From Snodgrassella alvi (GTDB taxonomy: Bacteria; Pseudomonadota; Gammaproteobacteria; Burkholderiales; Neisseriaceae): 64,000 nucleotides of DNA. A model generated the notes under the pieces. That model saw only the letters and a list, made by a program, of their open reading frames with translations, was not told the DNA's origin and ran no database searches. Of the stretch, positions 38,487 through 47,290 are shown one piece after another; the first letter of the stretch is position 1, and every line of letters begins with the position of its first letter. The stretch covers positions 236,196 to 300,195 of the forward strand of contig NZ_MEIK01000015.1 of NCBI RefSeq assembly GCF_002777855.1, read 5' to 3'. The position numbers and the translations under genes are program-made.

Positions 38487-38514
38487 ACTGCCTTGCATCG
38501 CAAGGCAGTTTTTA
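38487..38514 (+). terminator. Terminator after pnp
   Basis: ACTGCCTTG (38487-38495) pairs with CAAGGCAGT (38501-38509), then TTTT. A compact intrinsic terminator. Confidence 0.88.
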
Positions 38515-38738
38515 TATGTGGAAAGCTTGTGGATTAGCCAGATTCATCCACTTCATATACAAACCTGTTGACAACTATAGGCCAGAATAAATCTGCTAGA
38601 TAGCGTTTTTCATTACTGCAGAGCACTCATCCTTGACAGATTGAGAGCCAAACAAGCTGGAATCAAAACACATGGTAGGGAATTGCTTAAATTTTAAGCA
38701 GCGAAATAAAATTTCATTATAACAACTGCCTAAATTAG

Positions 38739-38747
38739 TTATCCACA
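38739..38747 (+). promoter_or_regulatory. Consensus DnaA box
   Basis: TTATCCACA is identical to the strong DnaA box. It is isolated in non-coding DNA; a near match, TAATCCACA on the other strand, lies at about 38527-38535. With no AT-rich unwinding element or dnaA/dnaN nearby, this is not an origin. Confidence 0.4.
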
Positions 38748-38803
38748 GTTTATGTGCAGTAACATCCCAATATTTACAGGAATAATGTGTATTTATTCCC
38801 GCC

Positions 38804-39005
38804 ATGACAGCTTTTGATAAACCTATTTTTAAAAAATAAAGATAATCAGAGTAGCTATTTCTATCGTGTGGATATTTCTAATCAGACTTTCCAATGCGCT
38901 AATTCAGAAATTTATTTTCCTGCTAACATCTTCTTAGACTATAGCAATGCAAGCATAGCTAGATTAATCAGTTCCAATAAGTTGATGGCAGACATGATTG
39001 TTTAG
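38804..39005 (+). pseudogene. Possible frameshifted short gene
   Basis: ATG at 38804 opens a frame MTAFDKPIFKK that stops at once, while the next frame stays open to 39005 and reads protein-like (KNKDNQSSYFYRVDISNQTF and on). Removing one A from the A6 run at the junction would join them into a protein of about 66 residues. There is no good ribosome binding site and I do not recognise the product, so this is tentative. Confidence 0.25.
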
Positions 39006-39124
39006 GCTAAAAATATCCACTGCTGCCAAAAAATAAAAGCACAACATTCATCCTCTTTAGTTTAAATAAAAAGCATATAGGAATATAATATTACAAAAGA
39101 ATATCAATTTAACAAGGAAACATC

Positions 39125-39541
39125 ATGGGAAATGGTTTAAAACTAGAAAACATTAAGACTTATTTTATACAGCACCAATTACCACCTTTAGATCAGTCTT
39201 CAATCATCTATGGCATGATTAATGCCAAAGCTTGGCAATATGCTTTACTATCTGGATTGGCAACTTTATTTATTCGGCATATTCTGATTTATTTTAATGC
39301 AGAAAAAATCATTCTCATTGGTCTAACGGCTAACGCCAATTTATCTGAATCTATAACCGTTATTCCGATGACCAAAATTACCAATCTAAGCTTCAAAACA
39401 GGCTTTTTCAGAGGTGAATTAACGTTTATTTATGAGCAGCAAAAATACACTTTTAAAATTCCAAACTTTATATTAGCCGCCAAATGGCAAAAAAATAATT
39501 TGAAAAATATACTGCAACGTTACATCATCAGCGCCTCCTGA
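39125..39541 (+). CDS. Hypothetical protein, PH-like domain
   Basis: 138 residues. AAGGA precedes the ATG at normal spacing. The N-terminal ~45 residues have no clear fold; one hydrophobic segment lies at about 40-58 (YALLSGLATLFIRHILIYF), followed by a beta-rich region IPMTKITNLSFKTGFFRGELTFIYEQQKYTF that resembles bacterial PH (YcxB/YdbS-like) domains, where a strand-forming repeat follows short membrane segments. A function cannot be given. It is a single-gene unit between pnp and mpl. Confidence 0.65.
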   Translation: MGNGLKLENIKTYFIQHQLPPLDQSSIIYGMINAKAWQYALLSGLATLFIRHILIYFNAEKIILIGLTANANLSESITVIPMTKITNLSFKTGFFRGELTFIYEQQKYTFKIPNFILAAKWQKNNLKNILQRYIISAS

Positions 39542-39770
39542 GCTGATAGCATTCCGTTAGCAGATATGCAGCTCACTATTAATAATTTCATGTTGTGAAT
39601 GAAAGTGCGGATACAAAGCCATCAGTACATACTTACTTAGCACACATAAAAAACATCTCAGTGCGCCAAAAATCTTTTTTATGCCTATCCGCTGCAAAAA
39701 CACAAAACAGACGCGTCACAGATATTAACAACGGTCTATAATGCTGGTTTTCAGCGCGCAGAGATAAAAA

Positions 39771-41165
39771 ATGCAGCATATCCACATTATCGGAATTGGC
39801 GGCACATTTATGGGAGGCCTTGCTGCCATTGCCAAACAGGCTGGCTACCGCGTTACCGGTTGTGATGCCAAAATGTATCCGCCTATGAGTACCCAGCTGG
39901 CTGATTTAGGTATAGATGTGGTAGAAGGGTTTGAAGCAGCACAGCTGGATAATTATCCGGCAGATATCTACGTCATCGGCAATGTTGCCCGTCGCGGCAT
40001 GCCGGTGGTCGAAGCCATTCTCAATCGTAATCTGCCTTATACCTCAGGGCCGCAATGGCTGGCTGAAAACATATTGCAACAGCACTGGGTATTAGCCGTA
40101 GCCGGCACCCATGGTAAAACCACCACTGCCAGCATGTTGGCCTGGGTACTGGAAGAAGCCGGTCTTGCGCCTGGTTTTCTGATAGGTGGCGTACCACAGA
40201 ATTTTGCTGTGTCTGCAAGACTGCCACAAATTCCGCCGGCTACACAGGCTGATAGCCGCGCCGAAACAAGCCCGTTTTTTGTAATCGAGGCCGACGAATA
40301 CGATACCGCATTTTTTGATAAACGCAGTAAATTCGTTCATTATCACCCGCGTACCGCCATTCTCAATAATCTGGAATATGATCACGCCGACATATTTCCT
40401 GATTTGTCTGCCATCCAGACCCAGTTTCACCATCTAGTACGTACCATCCCCAGCGAAGGACTAATTGTAGTCAACGACGAATCCCAAGCATTATCCGAAG
40501 TATTACAACAAGGCTGCTGGTCTCAAGTAGAAGGCTTTGGCTCTGGTAAAGACTGGCAGGTAGGCGAAGTTTCTAAAACAGGTGGTTTCGATGTGCTTTT
40601 TCAGCAGCAGAAAGTCGGCCATATCGAATGGCAGCTGCTTGGACAACATAACCGCATGAATGCGCTGGCTGTCATTGCTGCCGCTCGGCATGTAGGTGTG
40701 ACCGTAGAGCAATCATGCGCCGCACTGTCACGTTTTCAGAATGTCAAACGACGCATGGAAATCAAGGGCGTCGTCAACAATATTACCGTATATGATGATT
40801 TTGCTCATCATCCCACCGCTATTGCGACCACCATTGCTGGCTTACGCCAGAAAGTCACTGATGCCCGTATTTTGGCTGTATTGGAGCCGCGTTCTAATAC
40901 TATGAAACTGGGTACCATGAAAGCAGCATTGCCCACCAGTTTGGCCGAGGCCGATAAAGTATACTGCTATGCCGGTGGTGTGGATTGGGATGTAGCAACA
41001 GCATTAAGTCCGTTGCAAAACAAAGTGGAAGTATTTCAGGATATGCCGTCACTAATCGCTGCCATTGTAGAAGAAGCTAAGCAGGGCGATCATATTCTGG
41101 TGATGAGCAACGGCAGCTTTGGTGGTATCCATCAACAGCTACTAACAAAACTATCAAATAAATAG
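39771..41165 (+). CDS. mpl: UDP-N-acetylmuramate:tripeptide ligase (murein recycling)
   Basis: 464 residues, Mur ligase family. The N-terminal IHIIGIGGTFMGGLAAIAKQ, the ATP loop VAGTHGKTTTASMLAW (about 111), FVIEADEYDTAFFDKRSKF (about 168) and YDDFAHHPTAI are typical of Mpl. It attaches recycled L-Ala-gamma-D-Glu-mesoDap to UDP-MurNAc in the cytosol. With nagZ in the same window it points to an active recycling pathway. A terminator lies at 41229. Confidence 0.96.
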   Translation: MQHIHIIGIGGTFMGGLAAIAKQAGYRVTGCDAKMYPPMSTQLADLGIDVVEGFEAAQLDNYPADIYVIGNVARRGMPVVEAILNRNLPYTSGPQWLAENILQQHWVLAVAGTHGKTTTASMLAWVLEEAGLAPGFLIGGVPQNFAVSARLPQIPPATQADSRAETSPFFVIEADEYDTAFFDKRSKFVHYHPRTAILNNLEYDHADIFPDLSAIQTQFHHLVRTIPSEGLIVVNDESQALSEVLQQGCWSQVEGFGSGKDWQVGEVSKTGGFDVLFQQQKVGHIEWQLLGQHNRMNALAVIAAARHVGVTVEQSCAALSRFQNVKRRMEIKGVVNNITVYDDFAHHPTAIATTIAGLRQKVTDARILAVLEPRSNTMKLGTMKAALPTSLAEADKVYCYAGGVDWDVATALSPLQNKVEVFQDMPSLIAAIVEEAKQGDHILVMSNGSFGGIHQQLLTKLSNK

Positions 41166-41228
41166 CTGATAAATCATCATTGGTAAAACAAACCAAAACC
41201 AAAAAGATATAGCTATTCTCAGTATGTC

Positions 41229-41275
41229 AAGCCGGTTGCTCCCATGTGGGTAGCCGGCTTTAATTATTTTTTATT
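41229..41275 (+). terminator. Terminator after mpl
   Basis: AAGCCGG (41229-41235) pairs with CCGGCTT (41254-41260), with an inner CCC/GGG pair, followed by TAATTATTTTTTA. An interrupted but plausible intrinsic terminator. Confidence 0.7.
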
Positions 41276-41362
41276 TAAGCAGAATATTCAAACAGCTTAT
41301 ACCAATTCACAATTGTTAGCGTACAGCAGTCACTCAATTGCTGCCGATTAAAAGTTTATCAT

Positions 41363-41638
41363 TCAGGATGCTTCATCTACCATGGCTTTAGCTAACTCAG
41401 TATGGTTCATCTTGCCATATGTACTTAGCCAGTCACGGGCAGCTTCGCGCTGATCGCAGCTTTTGGCTGCTTCTGTCTGAACTGTATTCATCTCGGTATA
41501 GGTCAGTTGTGCCAGATACTGACAGTTCAGCACTTGTGTAAATGAAGCTGGTGCAGCCATGGCACCGGCCGGAGTAGGGCGAAAATTGCCCAGTAATAAC
41601 AATACAGCCACCAACCCGACAGTCTTCAACACATTCAT
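41363..41638 (-). CDS. Small secreted hypothetical protein
   Basis: 91 residues from ATG 41638. An in-frame ATG at 41650 is itself part of the ribosome binding site (ATGGAG) for the 41638 start, which decides the choice. A Sec signal peptide (MNVLKTVGLVAVLLLLGNF...GAMA) is followed by a mature part with two cysteines (NCQYLAQL and KSCDQRE), probably a helical disulphide-bonded protein. Family not recognised. It is divergent from the S24 repressor gene at 41822 across a very AT-rich 183-bp region that may hold shared operators. Confidence 0.75.
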   Translation of the reverse strand: MNVLKTVGLVAVLLLLGNFRPTPAGAMAAPASFTQVLNCQYLAQLTYTEMNTVQTEAAKSCDQREAARDWLSTYGKMNHTELAKAMVDEAS

Positions 41639-41653
41639 GATTGACTCCATAAA

Positions 41654-41667
41654 TTAGATAAATCTAA
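41654..41667. promoter_or_regulatory. Inverted repeat in the divergent region of the S24 repressor
   Basis: TTAGAT-AA-ATCTAA lies just upstream of the secreted-protein gene. Such a symmetrical site beside a CI-like repressor gene is a candidate operator. TATAAT at 41768-41773 could be the -10 for the repressor gene. No binding evidence exists. Confidence 0.35.
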
Positions 41668-41821
41668 TAATTTATTTATTTTTTGCTATATTACTTAGAA
41701 AAAAATAAATAAACAACCTAAAAATTTCTTGAAAATTAAATTAGTATTTATTTTTTTAAAATTGTTGTATAATAAAAACAAATTTCATAACGTTATTTCT
41801 AATAATTGCTGGAGTTTGTGC

Positions 41822-42499
41822 ATGCAAACATTTAAGGATCGTCTGGCTTCACTCTGGCCAGGCGAGCGCCAATCCAAAATTGCCACAGACATAGACATGA
41901 CCATGGCCGGATTCAGCCGAATCTGGCATGAAGGCGGTCTACCTAAAGCAGAAACCCTGAAACGCATCAAAGAATTGAAGGGATGCAGTATCGACTGGCT
42001 GCTCACCGGAGAAGGAGAGCCCTTTCCCGAGCAGCCTACACAGGCGGCACACGATACACTAGGTAATCCAGTGAATGCTGATGACTTTGTCTATGTGCCG
42101 CGTTATGCCATTGAAGCTGCTGCCGGACACGGGAGTCTAGTGGATAACGAAAAACCGATGTTTACCATGGCGTTTCGCAAGGACTGGATAAACGCAATGA
42201 TTAGCCCCGAAGTGAGCGGCTTATCAGTTATATCGGTTAAAGGCGACTCCATGGAAGGCGTATTAAATGATGGCGATACCATATTGGTGCAGCAAATGAA
42301 TCATATCCGCCGTGATGGCTTGTATGTATTGCGTATCAACGAAAATTTATTGGTAAAACGTCTTCAGCTGATGCCGGGAAATGTTGTAAATGTGATTTCT
42401 GCCAACGAAGCCTATCCAAGTTTCGAAATAAGGCTGGATAGCGAAAGTGACGATGTGCAGATTATTGGCAAAGTTTTATGGTTTGGCCGCTATCTATAA
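41822..42499 (+). CDS. S24 family (CI/LexA-like) transcriptional repressor
   Basis: 225 residues from ATG 41822, which has GGAG upstream; the open frame extends further 5' but without support. An N-terminal helix-turn-helix (about 8-60) precedes a C-terminal S24 peptidase domain. The serine lies in VKGDSMEGVL (about 143) and the lysine in LLVKRLQL (about 180). A plausible self-cleavage Ala-Gly site is seen in EAAAGHG (about 98). Such repressors come from temperate phages and respond to RecA; here it is outside any prophage. The paralogous S24 gene at 42750 is convergent. Confidence 0.88.
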   Translation: MQTFKDRLASLWPGERQSKIATDIDMTMAGFSRIWHEGGLPKAETLKRIKELKGCSIDWLLTGEGEPFPEQPTQAAHDTLGNPVNADDFVYVPRYAIEAAAGHGSLVDNEKPMFTMAFRKDWINAMISPEVSGLSVISVKGDSMEGVLNDGDTILVQQMNHIRRDGLYVLRINENLLVKRLQLMPGNVVNVISANEAYPSFEIRLDSESDDVQIIGKVLWFGRYL

Positions 42500-42594
42500 A
42501 ATTGTGCAGAGCAGATATTAAATTAATGTTTTTATAATTCAACCTCGCTAAGGTATGTGGGTTAGTGCTTTCTTTTAGACTAAGGAAGATACTC

Positions 42595-42634
42595 AAAAAA
42601 AGGCTAAAATATCCGAAATACGGGCATTTTAGCC
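42595..42634 (-). terminator. Terminator of the minus-strand S24 repressor
   Basis: GGCTAAAAT (42602-42610) and ATTTTAGCC (42626-42634) form a stem; on the minus strand it is followed by seven U from the A run at 42595-42601. It lies 115 nt beyond the stop codon of the 42750 gene. Confidence 0.75.
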
Positions 42635-42749
42635 GTTCAATAACAAAAAATATAAGATTTTCTTTTAGACCAAAATATGCAAAAATTGCACATTCTTTAG
42701 CACTTTTAAAACAGTATTTATAGCTTTTTAAATCAAATACAGTACTGTT

Positions 42750-43481
42750 TTAAATTTGACGACAAAACCACTCAATTCGTCCAATAATTTCAATTTTATT
42801 TTCTAAGTCACTCTTTAAATCGATTATAAAAGGATCATAAGCCTGATTTTGTGATTTTACCGATAATTTGTTATCTGGAAGTAATTGAGTACGCTTTACT
42901 ATTAATTCATCACCAATTTTTAAAACATATAGACCTGTAGCAGGTTTATTTTTAGCATGATTAATTAACAATTTGTCACCATCAAGCAAAATATCTGCCA
43001 TTGAATCCCCCCTAACCGTCATTACTGATAAGGCTAGTGGATTTGCGTGCAAATAGTCTGTTACCCATTCTCGGCGAAAAGCAAGAGTTAAAACGGGGTC
43101 ATCATCATTGGTCATATAACCGTAGTTTTCACCAATTTTCATATCATATTCAGGAATAAAAACAAAATCTTTTATATTTACCAGTTTTCCTGCTTCGTTA
43201 ACTGCTAGGTGTCTATCTGTTGTATCTTTGGTATCAAGTTGTTCTTTATCCTTGAATTTTTGACCCTCTCCGGTAGCAAGCCAGGCAATATTGACATTAG
43301 CAGCATCTGCTAACCTAATTAAATTTGTTCTGGATGGGTCGGATTCACCTCGCAGCCATCTAAATACTGATGATGCTGTTACACCTGCTTTTTTTGCAAC
43401 AATATTAGGGTTGCCAAGAAGTTCTACTATTTCATAAATGCGTTGCGCAAATATCATATTATCATCGTAAAAGTTTTTCAT
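42750..43481 (-). CDS. Second S24 family (CI-like) repressor
   Basis: 243 residues from ATG 43481 (MKNFYDDN); the open frame extends to 43565 but the extra 28 residues are hydrophobic and unlike the family. A helix-turn-helix (PNIVAKKAGVTASSVFRWLRGES, about 25-47) precedes the S24 domain with VRGDSMADILLDGD (catalytic Ser) and ELIVKRTQLL (catalytic Lys). It aligns with the 41822 protein across the S24 domain, so the two are paralogues. Unlike that protein it has no Ala-Gly at the expected cleavage position, only an Ile-Gly (MKIGENYG), so self-cleavage is doubtful. Codon use is more AT rich than the neighbours, suggesting acquisition. Confidence 0.87.
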   Translation of the reverse strand: MKNFYDDNMIFAQRIYEIVELLGNPNIVAKKAGVTASSVFRWLRGESDPSRTNLIRLADAANVNIAWLATGEGQKFKDKEQLDTKDTTDRHLAVNEAGKLVNIKDFVFIPEYDMKIGENYGYMTNDDDPVLTLAFRREWVTDYLHANPLALSVMTVRGDSMADILLDGDKLLINHAKNKPATGLYVLKIGDELIVKRTQLLPDNKLSVKSQNQAYDPFIIDLKSDLENKIEIIGRIEWFCRQI

Positions 43482-43671
43482 TTTATCTTTTTCGCAAAAT
43501 AAAAGTTTAAATCTACCGTAAACATAATAAAACATTTTTAAAGTCAATAACATAAATGCAAACATTCCCTTTTTTATTAAAAATTAACTTTTTCGCTTGC
43601 ATATAGGTATTGAATCTCTGCGTATAAGCCAGACTAATTTAGCCCACTACCAATGTGCTATCTGAATCCAT

Positions 43672-43710
43672 AAAAAAACCGTCTGAATGGCAGAATTCAG
43701 ACGGTTTTTT
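43672..43710. terminator. Terminator after clpX with inverted uptake-like words
   Basis: AAAAAACCGTCTGAAT pairs with ATTCAGACGGTTTTTT around GGCAGA. It ends clpX (minus strand). Each arm contains CCGTCTGAA, the core of the classical Neisseria DNA uptake word; inverted pairs of that word as terminators are common in Neisseria. Confidence 0.9.
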
Positions 43711-43728
43711 ATATTTGGATAAATCAGA

Positions 43729-45003
43729 TTATTTTGGACTTTTATAAACACTACCATCCGCGAGTAACCATTCAGGCTCTGCACCTTTATCAATCACATC
43801 TTGATTTACCACTACCTTTTTCACATCGGTTAAATCCGGCAGAGCATACATTGTATTCAGCAATGCTTTTTCCACAATGGAGCGCAAGCCACGTGCACCA
43901 GTTTTACGCGCCATAGCCAGTTTGGCAATTGCTTGCAGAGCAGAAGGCTGTATTTGTAATTCCACACCTTCCATAGCAAATAATGCCTGAAACTGCTTGA
44001 TTAAAGCATTTTTCGGTTCGGTCAGAATATTAATCAAAGCATCTTCATCCAGTTCTGCCAACGTAGCAATCACCGGTAAACGGCCGATCAGCTCAGGAAT
44101 CAAACCGAATTTAATCAGATCTTCTGGCTCCACAGTCTGAAATAGCTCACTAACATTAGTGTTTTCATCTTTACTGTGTACCGCTGCACCAAAACCAATA
44201 CCACCTTTTTCTGTGCGCTGACGAATTACCTTTTCCAGACCGGCAAATGCACCACCACAAATAAACAGAATATTCGTGGTATCAACATTAATGAATTCCT
44301 GATTAGGATGCTTGCGGCCACCCTGCGGCGGCACTGAAGCTACCGTACCTTCCACCAATTTCAGCAACGCCTGTTGTACGCCTTCTCCGGACACATCCCG
44401 AGTAATAGAAGGATTATCACTCTTGCGCGAAATCTTATCGATTTCATCAATATATACAATGCCTCTTTGCGCTTTCTGTACATCAAAATCGCATTTGCTT
44501 AGCAATTTAGTAATAATCTGTTCTACATCCTCACCCACATAGCCGGCCTCAGTAAGAGTGGTGGCATCAGCCATCACAAACGGCACGTCAAGCTTACGAG
44601 CCAACGTTTGTGCTAGCAGCGTTTTACCGGATCCGGTTGGTCCAATCAGTAGAATATTGGATTTGGACAGCTCTACCTGTCCTTCTTCTTTGCCAATACG
44701 CAGGCGTTTATAATGATTGTATACAGCCACGGCCAGTGATTTTTTGGCCGTTTCCTGTCCAATTACATATTGATCCAGATTCGCCACAATTTCCGCTGGT
44801 GTTGGCAGTTTGTCTGAACTGGTATCGGCATCTGTATCTGCCGGTTTAAATTTTTCTGCAGAAGAAGCACCTGCATTATGTAGCATGTCGTTGCATGTAT
44901 CTACGCATTCATTACAGATTAATGCGTTGTCACCTTCAATCAGATTTTTAACTTCGTTTTCAGGTTTCCCGCAAAACGAACAATAACGAATTTCTTTACT
45001 CAT
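43729..45003 (-). CDS. clpX: ATP-dependent protease ATPase subunit ClpX
   Basis: 424 residues. The N-terminal zinc domain has [11 protein letters not shown] and ICNECVDTC; the AAA+ core has Walker [16 protein letters not shown] (about 120), Walker [10 protein letters not shown] (about 185), and the pore-loop and sensor regions up to about 400. It unfolds tagged substrates for ClpP in the cytosol. clpP is not adjacent, which is somewhat unusual since clpP-clpX are often paired. The promoter at 45030-45058 gives it a short leader. Confidence 0.97.
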   Translation of the reverse strand: MSKEIRYCSFCGKPENEVKNLIEGDNALICNECVDTCNDMLHNAGASSAEKFKPADTDADTSSDKLPTPAEIVANLDQYVIGQETAKKSLAVAVYNHYKRLRIGKEEGQVELSKSNILLIGPTGSGKTLLAQTLARKLDVPFVMADATTLTEAGYVGEDVEQIITKLLSKCDFDVQKAQRGIVYIDEIDKISRKSDNPSITRDVSGEGVQQALLKLVEGTVASVPPQGGRKHPNQEFINVDTTNILFICGGAFAGLEKVIRQRTEKGGIGFGAAVHSKDENTNVSELFQTVEPEDLIKFGLIPELIGRLPVIATLAELDEDALINILTEPKNALIKQFQALFAMEGVELQIQPSALQAIAKLAMARKTGARGLRSIVEKALLNTMYALPDLTDVKKVVVNQDVIDKGAEPEWLLADGSVYKSPK

Positions 45004-45029
45004 AAACAGGTTTTCATCAGAAAAAAGAG

Positions 45030-45058
45030 CTTATAGCGAAAGCCGATCTAGATGTCTA
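45030..45058 (-). promoter_or_regulatory. Promoter of clpX
   Basis: On the minus strand TAGACA (45058-45053) and TATAAG (45035-45030) are spaced by 17 bp; each differs from consensus by one base. Start would be about 20 nt before the ATG. Confidence 0.55.
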
Positions 45059-45413
45059 AAACGCAAATTGCCCAGATCCGGCCAAAAAACGAGTATATAA
45101 TGTTATTAGCTTGATATCAAACCGAATGCTAATGTTGTTTTATTCACTTGCGAAATCGGTTTAGCAATGCAAAACTAATTAAAATATCGTTTATAAACAG
45201 CTTTTAAACGATTAAACTGGCGCAGAAAATACCGGCCGTGATTAAAATTGTCTTATAATCAACTCAGAGAAACAAAATTTCGTATTGATAATTTGTACGT
45301 TTAAACACGCCTCTCAACTATGGGTGTAGCCTAGCCGCACCTTTCCTACGTTCAGAATGAGCAACTAATAGAGAATTATATAACCCTCACACAGGGCCAA
45401 AAAGGAAGTTATC
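45059..45413. other. Divergent intergenic region clpX / pbpG
   Basis: About 355 nt without a gene. Candidate -10 elements TATAAT occur at 45096-45101 and 45254-45259 on the plus strand, the second with no good -35. AAGGAAG precedes the pbpG ATG. No other feature is clear. Confidence 0.45.
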
Positions 45414-46364
45414 ATGTCACGTTTATCTTGTCTGCGTCGCTGGCAGTGGGTAAGCTTGTTAAGCAGTAGCCTGTTTTTTGCCGTACCTACGGTAGCCGGT
45501 GATTTAGATGTCCTCGGTAGATTTATCGAACAAAAACAGGCCGGTGGCCAGTCTGACACCCTCAGCTCATTTATCAGTAATCACCCAGATGCTAATCTGG
45601 AAGCTCGTGCACAAATTGCCGGTCCTTTATTAAGTTCACAATCGGCTTTGATTATGAATAATCAGACCGGTGAAATCCTATATCAAAAAAATATTAATCA
45701 AGTTCGTTCCATTGCTTCCATTTCCAAGCTCCTCTCCGCCATGGTGGTGCTGGATGCCAATCAGAATATGAACGAGCCGATTACCATTACCGATGCCGAA
45801 ATAGACCGGCTGAAAAACTCCACCAGCCGTCTATCTGTTGGCACAGTGATGACGCGGCGTGAATTGCTTCACATCGGACTGATGAGCAGTGAAAATCGTG
45901 CCATCCATGCGCTGGCACGCACTTATCCCGGAGGAATGCCGGCATTTGTAGAAGCCATGAATCGCAAGGCAGCCGAGCTGGGTATGAATAATGCACGTTT
46001 CTACGAACCAACCGGCCTTGACCCGCGTAATCAGGCTACTGCGCGCGATCTGGCATTGTTGGTACGTGGCGCCAGCCAATATCCGCTTATCAGACAATAT
46101 TCCACTGATAATTCCGGCTCGGTTTATACCAGTAATGGCCGCGTAGAGCAGTATCACAATTCCAATGCACTGGTACGTGAAGGTGTATGGCCGATTGCTC
46201 TACAGAAAACTGGCTATATCCGTGAAGCTGGCCGCTCCATGGTGCTGCTCACCAGTGTACAAAATCAACCCGTGACCATCGTGCTGCTTAATTCTCCAAG
46301 CTCCACCACCCGTGTTAGTGACGCTCGTGCGTTACGTTCATGGGCGATGCAGCAGTCTCTCTGA
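45414..46364 (+). CDS. pbpG: D-alanyl-D-alanine endopeptidase (PBP7-type)
   Basis: 316 residues with an N-terminal signal peptide (cleavage near VAG-DL). The penicillin-binding motifs are SxxK in SISKLL (about 104), SxN in SSENRA (about 161) and KTG in LQKTGYI (about 264). This low-molecular-mass class cuts D-Ala-mesoDap crosslinks in peptidoglycan. Length matches E. coli PbpG (310). AAGGAAG precedes the ATG and a terminator follows at 46385. It is a single gene divergent from clpX. Confidence 0.92.
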   Translation: MSRLSCLRRWQWVSLLSSSLFFAVPTVAGDLDVLGRFIEQKQAGGQSDTLSSFISNHPDANLEARAQIAGPLLSSQSALIMNNQTGEILYQKNINQVRSIASISKLLSAMVVLDANQNMNEPITITDAEIDRLKNSTSRLSVGTVMTRRELLHIGLMSSENRAIHALARTYPGGMPAFVEAMNRKAAELGMNNARFYEPTGLDPRNQATARDLALLVRGASQYPLIRQYSTDNSGSVYTSNGRVEQYHNSNALVREGVWPIALQKTGYIREAGRSMVLLTSVQNQPVTIVLLNSPSSTTRVSDARALRSWAMQQSL

Positions 46365-46384
46365 TTATTGTACTAACATTGATT

Positions 46385-46412
46385 ACCCCGTTAGCAATAA
46401 CGGGGTTTTTGT
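46385..46412 (+). terminator. Terminator after pbpG
   Basis: ACCCCGTTA (46385-46393) pairs with TAACGGGGT (46398-46406) around GCAA, followed by TTTT. A compact strong hairpin. Confidence 0.9.
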
Positions 46413-46526
46413 TATCTTGCCGATAAACCTGACTGCTGAGTAGCTTAGACAACACAGCGGAACGTGCTAACATTAGAGTAAACACCGGAATCAATTCTGA
46501 AACAGACAACAGGAAAAGGTACAGAT

Positions 46527-47279
46527 ATGGCTATATTAATTACAGGTGCTTCTGCCGGTTTTGGTGCCGAAATGTGTCGGGTAATGGTTCGTGCCGGATA
46601 TCAAGTTATCGGTGCGGCGCGGCGGCTGGAAAAACTACACCAATTACAAGCCGAGCTGGGTACCACCTTTTTACCCCTGCACATGGATGTTGCCGACAAA
46701 CAAAGTGTAGATAACGCGCTGGCCTCCCTGCAAGGCACATGGGCAGATATCGATTTATTGGTGAATAATGCGGGTCTGGCATTGGGTATGGAGCCCGCTC
46801 AGGAAGCAAACTATGCCGACTGGGAAACTATGATTCATACCAATATTCTTGGTTTAACTTATGTTACCCGTCAGATACTGCCGCGCATGGTAGCCAAAAA
46901 TGCCGGTTATATCATCAACCTTGGTTCAACTGCTGGTTCTTGGCCGTATAAAGGCGGCAATGTTTATGGTGCCACCAAAGCTTTTGTGCGCCAGTTCAGT
47001 CTCAATCTACGTACCGATCTGGCCGGTACCCGCATACGTGTCACCAATATCGCTCCAGGCCTGTGTGGCGATACTGAATTTTCTAATGTCCGTTTTCGCG
47101 GCGATGAGCAGCAAGCTGCGGCTGTATACGAACACATCAGCTATCTGCAACCAGCAGACATCGCCAATACCGTGTTATGGCTCTATCAGACACCAGCTCA
47201 TATGAATGTAAATCACATTGAAATTATGCCTGTAGCACAAACATTTGCCGGCCTAAGTGTAACCCGTGATTTGGATTGA
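46527..47279 (+). CDS. ydfG: NADP-dependent 3-hydroxy acid / serine dehydrogenase YdfG
   Basis: 250 residues, short-chain dehydrogenase. The NADP loop ITGASAGFGAEM (residues 4-15), NNAGLALGMEPA, the catalytic Ser in LGSTAGSWPYKGGNVYGATKAF with Tyr and Lys of YxxxK, and TEFSNVRFRGD match YdfG closely. It oxidises L-allo-threonine, serine and 3-hydroxy acids or reduces malonic semialdehyde. AGGAAAAGG precedes the ATG. zur begins 11 nt downstream and is probably co-transcribed. Confidence 0.92.
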   Translation: MAILITGASAGFGAEMCRVMVRAGYQVIGAARRLEKLHQLQAELGTTFLPLHMDVADKQSVDNALASLQGTWADIDLLVNNAGLALGMEPAQEANYADWETMIHTNILGLTYVTRQILPRMVAKNAGYIINLGSTAGSWPYKGGNVYGATKAFVRQFSLNLRTDLAGTRIRVTNIAPGLCGDTEFSNVRFRGDEQQAAAVYEHISYLQPADIANTVLWLYQTPAHMNVNHIEIMPVAQTFAGLSVTRDLD

Positions 47280-47290
47280 GGCTGATTAGA

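Larger units (their letters stand above)
38515..39124. other. Intergenic region pnp / PH-like gene
   Basis: About 610 nt without a firmly supported gene. It holds a consensus DnaA box TTATCCACA at 38739-38747 and a possible broken short gene (see 38804). Its AT-rich last 100 nt probably contain the promoter for the gene at 39125. Confidence 0.5.

Noticed and set aside
41654..43481. Possible prophage around the S24 repressors
   Set aside because: No integrase, structural or replication genes are present and the flanks are housekeeping genes; at most it is a remnant.
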